64,000 nt of DNA, taken from contig NZ_RWIJ01000012.1 in the NCBI RefSeq assembly GCF_019805165.1, positions 62,001 through 126,000 on the forward strand, in the 5' to 3' direction. The position numbers were made by a program, and so were the translations under genes. Numbering within the stretch: the first letter of the stretch is position 1; every line of letters begins with the position of its first letter. The notes under the pieces are model-generated. The model ran no database searches, was not told where the DNA came from, and saw nothing but the letters and a program-made list of their open reading frames with translations. Positions 21,932-30,596 of this stretch are shown here, piece by piece. This stretch comes from Azospirillum sp. 412522 (lineage in GTDB: Bacteria > Pseudomonadota > Alphaproteobacteria > Azospirillales > Azospirillaceae).

Positions 21932-24305
21932 CGCAATGTCACCCGACGTCATCGCTCCAGCCCCCGCCCCGGACCGCATCGAAGGCGCCGTCCATGACTC
22001 CCGCCGGCACGAGAGCGCCCACAAGCATGTCAGCGGCGAGGCGGTCTATGTCGACGACATCGCCGAGCCGGCCGGTCTGCTGCATGTCTATCTCGGCCTG
22101 AGCGGCCGGGCGCATGCCCGCATCCGTTCCATCGACCTGTCGCCGGTCCGCCATGCTCCCGGCGTGGTGGCGGTCTTCACCGCCGACGACGTGCCGGGGG
22201 TGAACGACATCGGCTGCATGGGCAGGCATGACGAGCCGCTGTTCGCCTCGACCCTGGTCGAGCATGTCGGCCAGCCGATCTTCGCCGTCGCCGCCGAAAC
22301 CCGCGACCAGGCCCGCCGCGCGGCCAAGCTGGCGGTGGTCGAGTATGAGGATCTGCCGGCCGTCCTGACCATCGCCGCCGCCCGTGACGGCGAGCGGACG
22401 CTGGTGACGCCGCCGATGACGCTGGCGGTCGGCGACGCCGATGCGGCGCTGGCCGCCGCGCCGCACCGCATCGAAGGGCGGCTCGCCATCGGCGGGCAGG
22501 AGCATTTCTACCTGGAAAGCCAGATCGCCATGGCGGTGCCGGGCGAGGATGGCGAGCTGCTGATCCATGTCTCGACCCAGCACCCGACGGAGGTCCAGCA
22601 CATCGTCGCCCATGTGCTGGACGTGCCCGGCGCCGCGGTGACGGTGGAGGTGCGCCGCATGGGCGGCGGTTTCGGCGGCAAGGAGACGCAGTCGAACCTG
22701 TTCGCCGCCTGCACCGCGCTGGTCGCCAGCCGCACCGGCCGGGCCGCCAAGCTTCGTCCCGACCGCGACGACGATTTCCAGATCACCGGCAAGCGCCATG
22801 ACTTCGAGATCGACTACCGTGTCGGCTTCGACGACAGCGGGCTGATCCGGGGCGTCGGCATGCTGTTCGCGGCCCGGGCCGGCTATGCCGCCGACCTGTC
22901 GGGACCGGTGACCGACCGCGCGCTGTTCCATGCCGACAACGGCTATTTCTACCCGGCCGCCCGGCTGCAATCGCTGCCGCTGAAGACCAACACGGTGTCC
23001 AACACCGCCTTCCGCGGCTTCGGCGGCCCGCAGGGCATGGTCGCGGCGGAGCGGGTGATCGACGAGATCGCCTTCGCGCTGGGCAAGGACCCGCTGGAGA
23101 TCCGCAAGCGGAACTTCTACGGGACCGATCCCGAGACGGACGGCCGCAACCTGACGCCCTACCACCAGACCGTCACCGACAACATCCTGCCGGAACTGGT
23201 GGCGCAGCTTGAGGAGACGTCCGGCTATTGGCAGCGCCGGGAGGACATCCGCGCCTTCAATGCCGGGAGCCGCATCCTGCGCAAGGGGCTGGCGCTGACG
23301 CCGGTGAAGTTCGGCATCTCCTTCACCGCCACCCATTACAACCAGGCCGGCGCGCTGGTCCATGTCTACACCGACGGCAGCATCCAGCTGAACCATGGCG
23401 GCACCGAGATGGGGCAGGGGCTCCACACCAAGGTCGCCCAGGTGGTGGCGGAGGAGTTCCAGGTCGACGTCTCCGCCATCCGCCCGACCGCCACCAACAC
23501 CGGCAAGGTGCCCAACACCTCGGCCACCGCGGCGTCGTCGGGGGCCGACCTGAACGGCAAGGCGGCGCAGGCGGCGGCCCGCACCATCAGGGAAAGGCTG
23601 GTCGCCTTCGCGGCGGAGAACTGGGGCGTGGCGCCCGACGCCGTGCGCTTCGAGCGCAACCGGGTGTGGGTCGGCGACCGCGACATGAGCTTCGCCGAAC
23701 TGGTGCGCGCCGCCTACATGGCGCGGGTGCAGCTGTCGGCCACCGGCTTCTACAAGACGCCGAAGATCCATTGGGACCGTGCGGCCGGGCGCGGCACGCC
23801 CTTCTATTATTTCGCCTATGGCGCGGCCTGCGCCGAGGTGACGGTGGACACGCTGACCGGCGAGTATGTCGTCGACCGGGTGGACATCCTGCACGACTGC
23901 GGCCGGTCGCTGAACCCGGCCATCGACGAGGGCCAGATCGAAGGCGGCTTCGTCCAGGGCATGGGCTGGCTGACCATGGAGGAGCTGTGGTGGGACGGGC
24001 AGGGCCGCCTGCGCACCCACGCCCCCAGCACCTATAAGATCCCCGCCTGCTCCGACCGTCCGCGTGTCTTCAACGTCGCGCTGCTGGAGAATGCGCCGAA
24101 CCGCGAGGACAGCATCTTCCGTTCCAAGGCGGTGGGCGAGCCGCCCTTCATGCTGGGCATGTCGGTGTTCCACGCGCTGTCCGACGCGGTGGCGAGCGTC
24201 GCCGGCCATCGGCTCTGCCCGCGGCTGGACGCCCCGGCGACGCCGGAGCGGGTGCTGGCCTGCATCGCGGCCCTGCGGGAGCGGGCGGTGTCCTCTCAGC
24301 CATGA
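21924..24305 (+). CDS. xdhB: Xanthine dehydrogenase molybdopterin-binding subunit
   Basis: 793 aa large subunit holding the molybdenum cofactor and the purine-binding site. Typical stretches are SGEAVYVDDIAEPAGLLHV at the N terminus, VRRMGGGFGGKETQ, TAFRGFGGPQGM with the substrate-binding arginine, GTEMGQGLHTK, and the C-terminal KAVGEPPFMLG with the catalytic glutamate. The start is the ATG of MPDAMSP inside the end of xdhA; M5 is an alternative. Length is normal for bacterial XdhB. Confidence 0.95.
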
Positions 24306-25162
24306 CGCCGCTCTCCGCCACCCTCTCGCACTGGCTGGCGCTCGACCAACCCACCGTGCTGGTGACCGTCGCCGAGGCGCGTGGCTCCACCCCGCGGGAG
24401 GAGGGGGCCGGCATGCTGGTGGGGCGGCAGGCCTGCGCCGGCACCGTCGGCGGCGGCCGGTTGGAATGGACCGCCATCGCCGCCGCCCGGCGGATGCTGG
24501 AGGACGGCTCCGCGGCCGAAACGCTCGACCTGGCCCTGGGGCCGGCGACCGGGCAATGCTGCGGAGGGCATGTCGTGCTGCGGCTGGAGCGGGCCGATTC
24601 CGGCACCGTCGCCGCACTGGAGGAGCGCGAGCGCCGGGCTCGCGAGGCCCGTCCCACCCTGCTGCTGTTCGGCGCCGGCCATGTCGGCCGCGCCATGGCG
24701 ACCGCCTTCGCCCCGCTGCCGCTGCGCCTCGTCTGGATCGACGGCCGGACGCAGGAGTTTCCCGACGCGATCCCGGCGGGGGTGGAGCGCATCCTGACCG
24801 ACAGCCCGCTCGATCCGCTGGCGGCGGCGCCCGCCGGGGCCGGCTATCTGGTGCTGACCCACAGCCATGCCCTGGATTTCGAGATCGCCGAGGCGGCCTT
24901 GCGCCGCGGCGATGCCGCCTATGTCGGCATGATCGGCTCGGCGACCAAGCGCGCCAAGTTTGAGCGCTGGTTCCGGGCGCGGGGGCGTGACGCGGCTGCG
25001 CTGGACGGGCTGACCTGCCCCATCGGGGCGGCGCTGACCGGCGACAAGCGGCCGGAGGTGATCGCGGCGCTGGCGGCGGCGGAACTGCTGGTGGCCTTCG
25101 CTATCTCCGGCCGAGCGCCCGGTCTTCGGCCCGGATGCGGACGGCCAGCATCGCCGCGTTGA
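24302..25162 (+). CDS. xdhC: Xanthine dehydrogenase accessory protein (Mo-cofactor insertion)
   Basis: 286 aa XdhC/CoxI family protein. In Rhodobacter, XdhC binds molybdopterin, promotes its sulfuration and inserts it into XdhB (family knowledge). Seen here are the N-terminal VLVTVAEARGSTPREEGAGM and GTVGGGRLEW, the Rossmann motif LLLFGAGHVGRAMA, and YVGMIGSATKRAKFER near the end. Its ATG overlaps the xdhB stop (ATGA). The last about 20 codons run antisense into the convergent methyltransferase gene (62-bp overlap) and look unlike the family, so the natural end may have been altered. Confidence 0.93.
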   Translation: MTPLSATLSHWLALDQPTVLVTVAEARGSTPREEGAGMLVGRQACAGTVGGGRLEWTAIAAARRMLEDGSAAETLDLALGPATGQCCGGHVVLRLERADSGTVAALEERERRAREARPTLLLFGAGHVGRAMATAFAPLPLRLVWIDGRTQEFPDAIPAGVERILTDSPLDPLAAAPAGAGYLVLTHSHALDFEIAEAALRRGDAAYVGMIGSATKRAKFERWFRARGRDAAALDGLTCPIGAALTGDKRPEVIAALAAAELLVAFAISGRAPGLRPGCGRPASPR

Positions 25163-25598
25163 GGAGAGAGAAGACGAGGGCGTAGCCGGCCATGCCGAAG
25201 GCGAGCGGGAGAGCGGCGATCTCCACCGCGACCGCCAGATAGTTGGGATGGTCGGTGAAGCGGTAGGGGCCGCTGCGGACCGGCGGCACGCCGCCAAGGA
25301 CGAGGATCCGGGTGGTCCAGCGTCGCCCCAGCGTCGCCTGCACCCACAGGCGGACCGCCTGCATGGCGAGGAGAAGCGCCAGCCAGGCCGGCTCGACCCC
25401 CGGTGCCGGACTCCGCAGGGCGGCGGCCCAGAGGCCGGCCAGCCAGGCGGCATGCAGCAGCACCATCCACGGGTAGTGGCCGCGCCCATGCTCCCGCGCG
25501 CCCTGGGCCAGCAGCGCCGCGCGGTTGCGCCGGTCGACGACCAGCTCGCTCAGCCGCTGCCCGGTCACCAGCAGCATGATAACGGCCGGAACCGTCAT
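25101..25598 (-). CDS. Isoprenylcysteine carboxyl methyltransferase (ICMT) family protein
   Basis: 165 aa with about four membrane segments. The family motif RSGPYRFTDHPNYLAVAVEI lies near residue 110, followed by EDRALGRR at the end. It starts inside the stop of the type III polyketide synthase gene (ATGA overlap), as in Bacillus bpsA-bpsB and Streptomyces srsA-srsB, where the partner methylates the polyketide product (family knowledge). It probably O-methylates an alkylpyrone or alkylresorcinol at the membrane rather than a prenylated protein. Confidence 0.85.
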   Translation of the reverse strand: MTVPAVIMLLVTGQRLSELVVDRRNRAALLAQGAREHGRGHYPWMVLLHAAWLAGLWAAALRSPAPGVEPAWLALLLAMQAVRLWVQATLGRRWTTRILVLGGVPPVRSGPYRFTDHPNYLAVAVEIAALPLAFGMAGYALVFSLLNAAMLAVRIRAEDRALGRR

Positions 25599-26677
25599 CG
25601 CGGCCCCCGCCGCATCGTGATCAGGTTGGCGGCGAAGCCGGGACCGAGCGCCAGCAGCGCCGCCCGGTCCGGCAACCCCGCCCGGCGCGCGCGGTCCAGC
25701 ACGAACAGCACCGTGGGGGCGGACATGTTGCCGTGGTCGGCCAGCACCGCCCGTTCATGGTCGAGGCTGCCGGTCTCCAGCCGCAGCACCTCCTCCAGCG
25801 CCGCCAGCACGCGGGTGCCGCCGGGATGGCAGAGGAGGCGGCCGATCCGCTCTTCGTCCGTGCCGCACTGGGCGAGCAGCCGGGCAAGGGCGGGGCGGAG
25901 ATGGCTCTGCAGGAATTGCGGCAGCGCCGCCGACAGGACGATGCCGAAGCCGCCGTCGTCGATGCGCCAGCCCATGATCTCCTGCGATCGCGGGAACAGA
26001 TGCTGGCCGGCGCCGTGGATGACGGCAAAGGCGCGCTCGTCCGCACCGCCGCGCAGCACGCAGGCGGCGGCACCGTCGCCGAACAGGGCGGTCGCCACCA
26101 GATTGGCGCGGCTGCCGTCATCCTGCCGGAAGGCGAGGCTGCACAGCTCTATGGTCACGAACAGCACGGTGCGGCCGGGCGTCGCCGCCAGCCTCGCGGC
26201 GGTCGCCAGCCCCGCCACGCCGCCGGCGCAGCCAAGCCCGAACAACGGCACCCGCTCGACATCGGGCCGGAAGCCCATGGCTTCGGCGAGTTGCCCTTCC
26301 AGGCTCGGCACCGCGAAGCCGGAGGAGGAGGAGACGACCACGCAGTCGATTGCGGCAGGGTCGACATCGGCATCCGCCAGGGCGGCGGTCGCGGCCTGGA
26401 CGAACAATGCCGAGGCGGCCTGCCGGTAGGCGGCCATGCGGTCGCTCCAGCCATGGGGGGCGGCATACCAGTCCGCCGGCCGGGCGCAGTGCCGCCGGGC
26501 GATGCCGGTGTTGGCGAAGACCCGTTCGAACTGCGGGAAGCCGGCAAGCCGGTCGCCGAAGATGCGGGCGGTGAGGAGGGCGGCCTCCTCCTGCGACAGG
26601 ACATGCGGCGGCAGGCCGAGGCCCAGGCCAAGCAAAGCCACGGGTGGGAACATGGGGGGCGGTTCCATTCGGGACAT
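25595..26677 (-). CDS. Type III polyketide synthase (chalcone synthase-like)
   Basis: 360 aa from the ATG at 26677 (M4 and M9 are alternative starts; none has a strong ribosome site). The catalytic triad of the family is visible: C150 in PLFGLGCAGG, H284 in LLCHPGGTRV and N317 in DHGNMSAPT. It would extend acyl-CoA or acyl-ACP starters with malonyl-CoA to make alkylpyrones, alkylresorcinols or similar phenolic lipids. Azotobacter and Bacillus relatives put such lipids in cyst coats or membranes. Translationally coupled to an ICMT-type methyltransferase. Confidence 0.9.
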   Translation of the reverse strand: MSRMEPPPMFPPVALLGLGLGLPPHVLSQEEAALLTARIFGDRLAGFPQFERVFANTGIARRHCARPADWYAAPHGWSDRMAAYRQAASALFVQAATAALADADVDPAAIDCVVVSSSSGFAVPSLEGQLAEAMGFRPDVERVPLFGLGCAGGVAGLATAARLAATPGRTVLFVTIELCSLAFRQDDGSRANLVATALFGDGAAACVLRGGADERAFAVIHGAGQHLFPRSQEIMGWRIDDGGFGIVLSAALPQFLQSHLRPALARLLAQCGTDEERIGRLLCHPGGTRVLAALEEVLRLETGSLDHERAVLADHGNMSAPTVLFVLDRARRAGLPDRAALLALGPGFAANLITMRRGPR

Positions 26678-26859
26678 CGCGGCTGCAGCGGGGATGCTGA
26701 CGGCGCGGCGGGTGGGGAACACGCCGGGCCAGCCATCTATTCGGTGCCGCGAAGGAACCGAAAAAACTGATCCGCGACCGAATAGCCGGCGGGGGTGGGG
26801 TGTTGTCCGCCGGCGCCGCGATATGGCGAACCGTCACCCGCCGAACTTCAGGAGAAGTC

Positions 26860-27408
26860 ATGATGAGCATTCGTTCCAAGGCCGGAAGCGCCGCCCTGGC
26901 CGGTCTGCTGTGCGCCGCCGTTCTCGGCACCGGCCTGCTGACCCCCGTCCCCGCCCGCGCCATGGGCGACGACACCACCCCGACCTGCAAGCCGGGGGAG
27001 GTCTACGACAAGAAGGCCAAGCAATGCGTGAAGCAGAGCGGCGCCAACCTCAGCGACGACGACATCGCCGATTACGCCTATTCCCTGGCGAAGGCGGAGC
27101 GTTATCAGGAGGCGCTGGACATGCTCGGGACGGCGCGGAACCAGGACAGCCCCGTCGTGCTGAATTACCGCGGCTACGCCACCCGCAAGCTGGGCCGCGT
27201 CGACGAGGGGATCGGCTATTACCTGAAGTCGGTGGCCGCCGATCCGTCCTACGCCAAGGTCCGGGAATATCTCGGGGAGGCCTACATGCTCAAGGGCCGC
27301 CCCGATCTGGCGCGGGAGCAGCTGGCGGCCATCCGCAAGATCTGCGGCACCGGATGCGAGGAATACCGCGACCTGGAAGAGGCCATCGCCACGCCCGCCA
27401 GGGGCTGA
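26860..27408 (+). CDS. Secreted TPR-repeat protein
   Basis: 182 aa. N-terminal signal peptide (basic MMSIRSK, hydrophobic AALAGLLCAAVLGTGLL, cleavage near ARAMG). A short cysteine-bearing linker (CKPGEVYDKKAKQC) precedes three to four tetratricopeptide units from about residue 75 (DDIADYAYSLAKAERYQEAL, VVLNYRGYATRKLGRVDEGI, KVREYLGEAYMLKGRPDLA). AGGAG lies 5 nt before the chosen ATG; the second ATG is possible. Probably a periplasmic scaffold of unknown target. It precedes an ECF sigma factor gene by 75 bp. Confidence 0.85.
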   Translation: MMSIRSKAGSAALAGLLCAAVLGTGLLTPVPARAMGDDTTPTCKPGEVYDKKAKQCVKQSGANLSDDDIADYAYSLAKAERYQEALDMLGTARNQDSPVVLNYRGYATRKLGRVDEGIGYYLKSVAADPSYAKVREYLGEAYMLKGRPDLAREQLAAIRKICGTGCEEYRDLEEAIATPARG

Positions 27409-27483
27409 CAGGTAGCGGCGGGTGCGCGTTCCGCCCCAGGCCAGGGGTGCTCCCGCCGCTTTGTCCGGTCTTCGGAAAGGCGG

Positions 27484-28092
27484 ATGATGGCTATCTTCGA
27501 AAGCGGCCGTGAGGCATATGGTTGGTCGGGGCCGATGCGGCGACGGCGGGAGCCGGCCGGCGCGGACGCCACGGGAGGGAGCGGTCAGATCGCCAGCGAA
27601 GCGGAAGTCAGGCAGGGCTTGTCGATCACCCTGCCGCGCCTGTGGCGCTATGGCTTCGTCCTGTCGCGGCAGCGCGACTGGGCGGACGATCTGGTGCAGC
27701 AGACCTGCCTGCGGGCATTGGAGCGGCATCGCCAGTTCCAGCCCGGCTCCCGCATCGACCATTGGCTGTTCGCCATCCTGAATTCGGTCTGGCTGAACGA
27801 GGTCCGTTCGCGGCGGGTCCGCTTCGGCCAGGGAACCGTCGATGCGGAGGCGAGCCTGGAAGTGGACGGTGCGCGCGAGGCCGAGGCGAAGGTTCTGGCG
27901 GGACAGGTGATGAGGCTTGTCGGCGACCTGCCGGAAGCGCAGCGGGCGGCGGTGTTCCTCGCCTATGTGGAGGGCCTGACCTACCGCGAGGTCGCGGCGG
28001 TCCTCGACGTGCCGGTCGGAACGGTGATGAGCCGTCTGGCGGCGGCGCGGGCAAAGCTGGCGGACAGGATGAGCGACGGAGCGGCGAAATGA
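27484..28092 (+). CDS. ECF-type RNA polymerase sigma factor
   Basis: 202 aa. Region 2 is seen in LWRYGFVLSRQRDWADDLVQ followed by FQPGSRIDHWLFAILNSVWL, and region 4 in GDLPEAQRAAVFLAYVEGLT, then YREVAAVLDVPVGTVMSRLA. The first about 45 residues are not conserved; a later start at M18 is possible. Its stop overlaps the ATG of the next gene, an anti-sigma factor, the usual arrangement for an ECF sigma and its membrane antagonist. The signal is unknown. The upstream secreted TPR protein may belong to the regulon. Confidence 0.92.
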   Translation: MMAIFESGREAYGWSGPMRRRREPAGADATGGSGQIASEAEVRQGLSITLPRLWRYGFVLSRQRDWADDLVQQTCLRALERHRQFQPGSRIDHWLFAILNSVWLNEVRSRRVRFGQGTVDAEASLEVDGAREAEAKVLAGQVMRLVGDLPEAQRAAVFLAYVEGLTYREVAAVLDVPVGTVMSRLAAARAKLADRMSDGAAK

Positions 28093-28940
28093 CCGGAGAA
28101 AGCGACGATCCCCCGATGCCCTCCGACGAGGAACTGACCGCCTTCATCGACGGCGAACTGGAGGAGGAGCGCCGCGCCCGTCTGCTCGACCTGATGGAGC
28201 GCGATCCGGCGGTCGCCGCCAGGGTGGAGCATCTCTCGCGCGCCAGCCTGCCCTATGGCGACGCGTTCCGGCCCCTGCTGGACGAAGCGCCGACGGCAGA
28301 GCTGCAACGCATGCTCGACGGAATGGCTACGCCGCCGGTCGGCGCGGCCCTGCCGTCTGCCGCCAACGCGGTCATCCCTTTGACCCGTCGCCGTCTGTTC
28401 GGCGCCATCGCCGCGTCGGTGGCGGCGGGCGTGCTGGGCGACCGGCTTCTGACCGGGCTGATCGGAAGCGGCGACACCGACGATCTGGCCGACGATGACG
28501 GCGGTCCGGACCGGGAGCGCCACTGGCATGGCGTGGTCGCGCAATATATGGGGTTGTACACGCTGGAAACGCTGGGCGGAGCCACGCCCGGCCGCGATGC
28601 CCAGTCGGCGCAGCTCGCCGCCCTGAACCGGCCGCTCAACCTGTCCCTGACGCCGGAGGCGGTGGAGGTTGCCGGGGCGGAATTCCGCCGCGCGCAGATC
28701 CTGGCCTACGACGACATGCCGCTGGCCCAGATCACCTATCTCGACCCGCGCAGCGGTCCGCTGGCGCTGTGCATCCTGCGCCGTCCCGGCACCGTGCGCG
28801 GGGTGGAGCAGGAGATGCGCGGCGGGCAGGCCATCGCCTATTGGAACGGCCCGGACCATGCCGCCCTGCTGATCGGCCGGCTGCCGCTGCCGGACCTGAC
28901 GGCCAAGGCCGAAGCGGTCAAGCAGCGGCTGGCGATCTGA
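28089..28940 (+). CDS. Anti-sigma factor (membrane anchored)
   Basis: 283 aa. N-terminal cytoplasmic anti-sigma domain PSDEELTAFIDGELEEERRA and LMERDPAVAARVEHL, without the zinc-binding HxxxCxxC motif. A single hydrophobic segment follows near residues 100-120 (LFGAIAASVAAGVLGDRLL), then a periplasmic domain of about 160 residues containing ILAYDDMPLAQITYLDPRSG. The ATG overlaps the sigma-factor stop, so the pair is coupled. The outer domain presumably senses an envelope signal; no family name is recognised for it. Confidence 0.88.
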   Translation: MTGESDDPPMPSDEELTAFIDGELEEERRARLLDLMERDPAVAARVEHLSRASLPYGDAFRPLLDEAPTAELQRMLDGMATPPVGAALPSAANAVIPLTRRRLFGAIAASVAAGVLGDRLLTGLIGSGDTDDLADDDGGPDRERHWHGVVAQYMGLYTLETLGGATPGRDAQSAQLAALNRPLNLSLTPEAVEVAGAEFRRAQILAYDDMPLAQITYLDPRSGPLALCILRRPGTVRGVEQEMRGGQAIAYWNGPDHAALLIGRLPLPDLTAKAEAVKQRLAI

Positions 28941-28998
28941 GCCGGTTACCGGCCGGGCCGGGCTCGCCAACGGCGGACCCGCCCCGGCCGGAAACGCC

Positions 28999-30495
28999 TC
29001 AGCCCATGATCTCGAACTTGATGCCCTGGGCGAGCGGCAGCGCGGAGGAGTAGTTCACCGTTGCGGTCTGGCGGCGCATGTAGGCCTTCCAGGAGTCCGA
29101 ACCGGACTCGCGACCGCCGCCGGTCTCCTTCTCGCCGCCGAAGGCGCCGCCGATCTCCGCACCGCTCGGACCGATGTTGACGTTGGCGATGCCGCAGTCG
29201 GACCCGGCGGCCGACAGGAAGCGCTCCGTCTCACGGACGTCGGTCGAGAAGATGCAGGAGGACAGGCCCTGCGGCACCGCATTCTGCAGCGCGATGGCCT
29301 CCTCCAGCGTGTCGTAGGTCAGGACATAGAGGATCGGCGCGAAGGTCTCGTGCCGCACCACCTCGGACTGGGCCGGCATCTCGACGATGGCCGGAGTGAC
29401 ATAGTAGGCATTGGGGAAGCGGTCGGTCAGCGTGCGCTCGCCGCCGGTCACCGTGCCGCCCTCGGCCTTGGCGGCGTCGAGCGCCCGCTGCATCGCCTTG
29501 AAGGCGTCGGCGTCGACCAGCGGACCCATCAGCACGCCGGACTCCAGCGGGCTGCCGATCGACACGGAAGCATAGGCCGCCTTCAGGCGCGGCAGCAGCT
29601 GGTCCTTGACCGAACGGTGGACGATCAGCCGGCGCAGCGTGGTGCAGCGCTGGCCGCAGGTGCCGACGGCGGAGAACAGGATGGCGCGCAGCGCCATGTC
29701 GAGGTCGGCCGACGGCGCCACGATCATGGCATTGTTGCCGCCCAGCTCCAGGATCGAACGGCCGAAGCGCTCCGCCACCACCTTGGACACTTCGCGGCCC
29801 ATGCGGGTGGAGCCGGTGGCCGAGACGATCGGGAAGCCGGGATGGGCGACCAGCGCCTCGCCGACCTCACGGCCGCCCTGGACCACCTGGGACAGGTTGG
29901 CCGGCGCATCGCCGAAGCGGGCGACGGCGCGGTCGAAGATCACCTGGCAGGCGGCGGCGGTCAGCGGGGTCTTCTCCGACGGCTTCCAGACGACCGGATC
30001 GCCGCAGACCAGCGCCAGCGCCGCGTTCCACGACCACACCGCCACCGGGAAGTTGAAGGCCGAGATGACGAGGCAGGGGCCGGCCGGGTGCCAGGTCTCG
30101 CGCATCGAGTGGCCGGGACGCTCCGAGGCGATGGTCAGGCCGTAGAGCTGGCGCGACAGGCCGACGGCGAAGTCGCAGATGTCGATCATCTCCTGCACTT
30201 CGCCCAGGCCTTCCTGGTAGATCTTGCCGGCTTCCAGCGAGACCAGCCGGCCGAGATCCTCCTTGGCGGCGCGCAGCTCCTCGCCCAGCAGGCGGACCAG
30301 CTCGCCGCGGCGCGGGGCCGGGACCGAGCGCCACGCCTCGAAGGCGCGGGCGGCGTTGGCGACGATGTCCGACACCTGCGACGGCGCGGTCTCCGCCACC
30401 GTGGCGAGGGTGGCGCCATCGACCGGCGACCGGGCGGTCAGCCCGGTTCCGCTGGAGGTCAGGCCGAAACGGGAGAGGATGTCGCTGTGCTGCAC
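28999..30495 (-). CDS. ALDH7-type aldehyde dehydrogenase (aminoadipate-semialdehyde / piperideine-6-carboxylate dehydrogenase-like)
   Basis: 498 aa from GTG at 30495, chosen because AAGGAG lies 8 nt upstream; a TTG seven codons earlier is the alternative. NAD-binding VVWKPSEKTPLTAAAC and GSTRMGREVSK, general base region LELGGNNAM, and catalytic cysteine in VGTCGQRCTTLRRLI. The CGQRCTTLRR sequence and SAFNFPVAVWSWNAALAL identify the ALDH7 (antiquitin) branch, whose bacterial members (AmaB) oxidise piperideine-6-carboxylate in lysine breakdown. No other lysine genes are nearby. Same strand as, and 101 bp after, a ThDP enzyme gene. Confidence 0.88.
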   Translation of the reverse strand: MQHSDILSRFGLTSSGTGLTARSPVDGATLATVAETAPSQVSDIVANAARAFEAWRSVPAPRRGELVRLLGEELRAAKEDLGRLVSLEAGKIYQEGLGEVQEMIDICDFAVGLSRQLYGLTIASERPGHSMRETWHPAGPCLVISAFNFPVAVWSWNAALALVCGDPVVWKPSEKTPLTAAACQVIFDRAVARFGDAPANLSQVVQGGREVGEALVAHPGFPIVSATGSTRMGREVSKVVAERFGRSILELGGNNAMIVAPSADLDMALRAILFSAVGTCGQRCTTLRRLIVHRSVKDQLLPRLKAAYASVSIGSPLESGVLMGPLVDADAFKAMQRALDAAKAEGGTVTGGERTLTDRFPNAYYVTPAIVEMPAQSEVVRHETFAPILYVLTYDTLEEAIALQNAVPQGLSSCIFSTDVRETERFLSAAGSDCGIANVNIGPSGAEIGGAFGGEKETGGGRESGSDSWKAYMRRQTATVNYSSALPLAQGIKFEIMG

Positions 30496-30596
30496 CGGGG
30501 TGGCTCCTTGGGTCAAAAAAGCGGAGGCGTTACTGGACAGATCCCGAAAATCCTCCTCTCCCCGGCGGGAAGAGAGGATTGAGGGGGAGAGTCAAA

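Noticed and set aside
21939..24617. 892-codon minus-strand open frame across xdhB
   Set aside because: Shadow of the third-position GC bias of xdhB; no domain, and the plus frame has all molybdenum-subunit motifs.
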